From Planctomycetota bacterium (GTDB lineage: Bacteria; Planctomycetota; UBA1135; UBA2386): a DNA stretch of 6,998 nucleotides. The stretch is from positions 1 to 6,998 of the forward strand of contig QJVU01000329.1 in assembly GCA_003235605.1 (NCBI GenBank), written 5' to 3'. Made by a program: the position numbers and the translations under genes. Positions 5,382 to 6,998 of the stretch are shown here, piece after piece. Numbering within the stretch: position 1 is the first letter of the stretch; each line of letters opens with the position of its first letter. A model generated the notes under the pieces. That model was not told where the DNA came from. It did not search any database and was given only the letters and a program-made list of their open reading frames with translations.

Positions 5382-6761
5382 ATGGAACATCTTCTTCAGC
5401 CTCGGAATCTCGGTTGGGCACGGTTCAGGCTGTCCCTGTCCCGGTCCCTCTCACTCTCCCACTCCCTGGTCCTGGCTCTGGCCCTGGTCCTGTCGTGTCT
5501 GAGCCTGGCGTCCTGTACCAGCTACCTGGAGCTGGGAGACGCGGCGTACGAGCGCAACAACTGGGAGGTCGCCATCATCAACTACCAGCGGGCGATGCGG
5601 GCCTCTTCGGACCCTGACGAGCTGCAGCATTTGAAGGCGAGGCTTGAAGAGTGCCAGACCCGTGCCGGAGCGGAGCACTTTGCCGCGGCGCAGGACCTGG
5701 TCGGCATTGGTGACTATCCCAAGGCCCTGGCCCACGCCGAAAGGGCGTTTCGCTACACGCCGACCCCGGAGGTGCAGGCGCTGCTCCGCGACCTGCGCAG
5801 CAGGGAAAGTGCACGCCTTCTGGCCCTGGGGAAGGCCGCGTTGGAGAGCCAGCAGTGGGATCAGGCGGTCCGCAGATTCCAACGTGCCCAGGAGCTTCTG
5901 CCCACGGAGGAAGGCGCGGCCCTGCTGGTGAGGGCGGTCGCCGAGCGGCAGAAGTACCACGCTGCGGAGTTCCTGCGTCTCGAGGACGAGGCGCTCGAGG
6001 AGTTGCACCAGCGCAACTGGTCGGCGGCGGCTGAGCTGTACCGGGCCGCGCACCATCACGGCAAGTCCGAGCAGTCGGTCCTCCAGCACCGGTTTGCCAC
6101 CCGCATGGCCGAAGCCGAGAGGTTGCTTGCCGAGGGGCCTTGCGACAGCCACAGGGCGGAGCTGGTGGCGAGGGTGTACGAGGAGGCTCTGGGCTGTGGC
6201 TATGACACCGCCTACGTGCAGGCGCGCCTGGAGATGGTGGAGCCACGGGAGTACATGATCACGATTCACAGCGCGGTGATCCTGCCCTTCAAGCCGGGTT
6301 CCCAGCAGCCGTGGGACGGCATCGCGGTGCGCCGGGTGAGGGGAGCCGATGAGCTGCTCCGAGGCCTGGGCACGTTCGCGGCGCCCGGAGTGGAGATCGC
6401 ACTGCTCGGAGGACGGGCTTTCCAGCGCATGTCCTCGACCCGCGAGGCACCGGACTGCTATCCGATCGTGAAGCTCGGGGAGCAGGTCTACGGCGGCCCG
6501 GACTGTGCCCGGGAAGACGACCTGAGGCCGACCTGGAACCTGCAATTCCGGGTGATTGCCAACGGCTTGGATCCGCGGGTGCTGGGTCTGCAGGTCTTGG
6601 ACAGGGATCTCAAGAGCAGCGACCGCGTGGGCTCGTGGAAGGTCCCGCTGACAGAGCTGATCATGGATCCCGGGACGCGGGTGATCCGGTTGTTTGATGA
6701 GAGAGGCCGGCTGCAGGCGGACGGGTTGCTGGCGGTCAAGGTGACGACGACGCGGTTGTAG
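5382..6761 (+). CDS. Lipoprotein with tetratricopeptide-like repeats and a C-terminal C2-like domain
   Basis: 459 residues from the ATG at 5382; a GTG at 5373 in the same frame would add three. Neither has a good Shine-Dalgarno site. A hydrophobic run of alternating Ser/Leu then Leu/Ala ends in the lipobox L42-A43-S44-C45, so it should be exported and lipidated. Residues about 49-230 contain four helical repeats of TPR type: LELGDAAYERNNWEVAIINY, then one from about 99 (GDYPKALAHAERAF), one from about 145 (QQWDQAVRRFQRAQELLP) and one from about 197 (RNWSAAAELYRAA). Residues about 292-455 look C2-like: ITIHSAVILPF, PIVKLGE, LRPTWNLQFRV, VLGLQVLDRDLKSSDRVGSW. Asp407, Asp409 and Asp414 sit where calcium-binding aspartates occur in C2 domains. 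Known of the families: TPRs bind proteins; C2 domains bind membranes or proteins. Inferred: an envelope scaffold or assembly lipoprotein. The gene is separated from the kelch gene by 208 bp of hairpins, and HepT is convergent. Confidence 0.87.
   Translation: MEHLLQPRNLGWARFRLSLSRSLSLSHSLVLALALVLSCLSLASCTSYLELGDAAYERNNWEVAIINYQRAMRASSDPDELQHLKARLEECQTRAGAEHFAAAQDLVGIGDYPKALAHAERAFRYTPTPEVQALLRDLRSRESARLLALGKAALESQQWDQAVRRFQRAQELLPTEEGAALLVRAVAERQKYHAAEFLRLEDEALEELHQRNWSAAAELYRAAHHHGKSEQSVLQHRFATRMAEAERLLAEGPCDSHRAELVARVYEEALGCGYDTAYVQARLEMVEPREYMITIHSAVILPFKPGSQQPWDGIAVRRVRGADELLRGLGTFAAPGVEIALLGGRAFQRMSSTREAPDCYPIVKLGEQVYGGPDCAREDDLRPTWNLQFRVIANGLDPRVLGLQVLDRDLKSSDRVGSWKVPLTELIMDPGTRVIRLFDERGRLQADGLLAVKVTTTRL
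5427..5510. repeat. Low-complexity CTG/TCC tract coding the TPR lipoprotein signal peptide
   Basis: The signal peptide is encoded by a pyrimidine-rich tract with a rough 6-bp period, giving alternating x-Leu dipeptides (SL, SL, then VL, AL, AL, VL). It recalls the repeat-built signal peptide of the upstream kelch gene, with a different unit. Confidence 0.5.
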
Positions 6762-6769
6762 GTGCGGAG

Positions 6770-6782
6770 CCGCCATCGGCGG
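6770..6782. terminator. Small hairpin between the convergent TPR and HepT genes
   Basis: CCGCC (6770-6774), ATC, GGCGG (6778-6782) lies 9 bases after the TPR stop and about 40 bases beyond the HepT stop. It could serve either strand. The stem is short and lacks a T-tract. Confidence 0.3.
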
Positions 6783-6824
6783 GCTTGTGGGGCCCAGCTC
6801 CATGTGTCGAGGCCTGCGATGAGG

Positions 6825-6998
6825 TCAGTCGCTGTCCGCATCCCCCAACAGCGCATCGACCTCGGCAGCCAACGTCGGCAGGTTCGTCTCGACCACACCC
6901 CACACGATGCGGTCGTCGATCCGCGCGTAGGCGTGCACAAGGATGTTGCGGAACGCAATGATCCGGCGGTGGCCCGTGATCTCCCCGACAACGCTCGT
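6825..6998 (-). CDS. hepT: HepT-type (DUF86) RNase toxin, C-terminal part, 5' end beyond the window
   Basis: Translating back from the TGA at 6825-6827 gives 57 uninterrupted residues to the right edge. The protein contains FRNILVHAYARIDDRIVW (visible residues 16-33), then a helical LPTLAAEVDALLG end. The R-X4-H-X-Y motif (Arg17, His22, Tyr24 in visible numbering) is the active-site signature of HepT-type toxins in the HEPN superfamily. These are the toxin half of HepT-MntA toxin-antitoxin pairs, in which the MntA nucleotidyltransferase neutralises the toxin by adding AMP to the motif tyrosine. Family members are usually 110-150 residues, so about half is missing. A MntA gene would be expected beyond the right edge, directly upstream on the minus strand. 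The motif is intact, so this is not an obviously dead copy. Confidence 0.82.
   Translation of the reverse strand, partial: TSVVGEITGHRRIIAFRNILVHAYARIDDRIVWGVVETNLPTLAAEVDALLGDADSD

Noticed and set aside
3683..5383. Minus-strand open frame of 566 codons opposite the kelch gene
   Set aside because: Its periodic Val/Leu/Pro/Gly motifs are the reverse image of the kelch repeats, and it has no independent domain.
5451..6803. Minus-strand open frame of 450 codons opposite the TPR lipoprotein gene
   Set aside because: Antisense shadow without motifs; the sense strand carries a lipobox, TPRs and a C2-like domain.
6488..6991. Minus-strand open frame of 167 codons overlapping the HepT region
   Set aside because: Out of frame with the clear HepT reading and overlaps the TPR gene; composition is Arg/Ser/Thr-rich nonsense.

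Overview
The window is GC-rich bacterial DNA (about two thirds G+C by eye) with five protein-coding genes, the last cut by the right edge. No rRNA, tRNA, transposase or CRISPR array is visible. The protein types point to a planctomycete-like bacterium: a secreted kelch-repeat protein ending in a conserved beta-rich tail, a lipoprotein that joins a dual-specificity-type phosphatase to a C-terminal haem-binding CXXCH motif, and a tetratricopeptide/C2-like lipoprotein. The assignment rests on remembered protein style, not a search; another large-genome GC-rich phylum such as Myxococcota is possible.

Layout from left to right. (1) Minus strand, 98-1078: lipoprotein with an HC-X5-R phosphatase site and a cytochrome c'-like C-terminus. 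(2) 1079-1491: non-coding, with a 17-bp repeat next to the phosphatase start, a perfect dyad, and a 22-bp tandem repeat beside the end of the next gene. (3) Minus strand, 1492-3156: PcfJ-like protein with two internal tandem-repeat tracts. (4) 3157-3727: divergent intergenic region with a CA-rich leader for the PcfJ-like gene and several dyads. (5) Plus strand, 3728-5173: secreted six-kelch protein. (6) 5174-5381: spacer with three hairpins. (7) Plus strand, 5382-6761: TPR plus C2-like lipoprotein. (8) Minus strand, 6825 to the right edge: C-terminal half of a HepT-type (DUF86) toxin, convergent with gene 7.

The genes do not look like one operon. Gaps are large, and the kelch and TPR genes are separated by a strong hairpin. 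Three of the five products (phosphatase-cytochrome, kelch, TPR/C2) carry export signals and should act outside the cytoplasm. The PcfJ-like protein and the HepT toxin are cytoplasmic and typical of accessory gene content. The most unusual points are the phosphatase/haem-motif fusion and the repeated appearance of in-frame tandem DNA repeats inside coding sequence, especially in the kelch signal peptide and the PcfJ-like N-terminal half.
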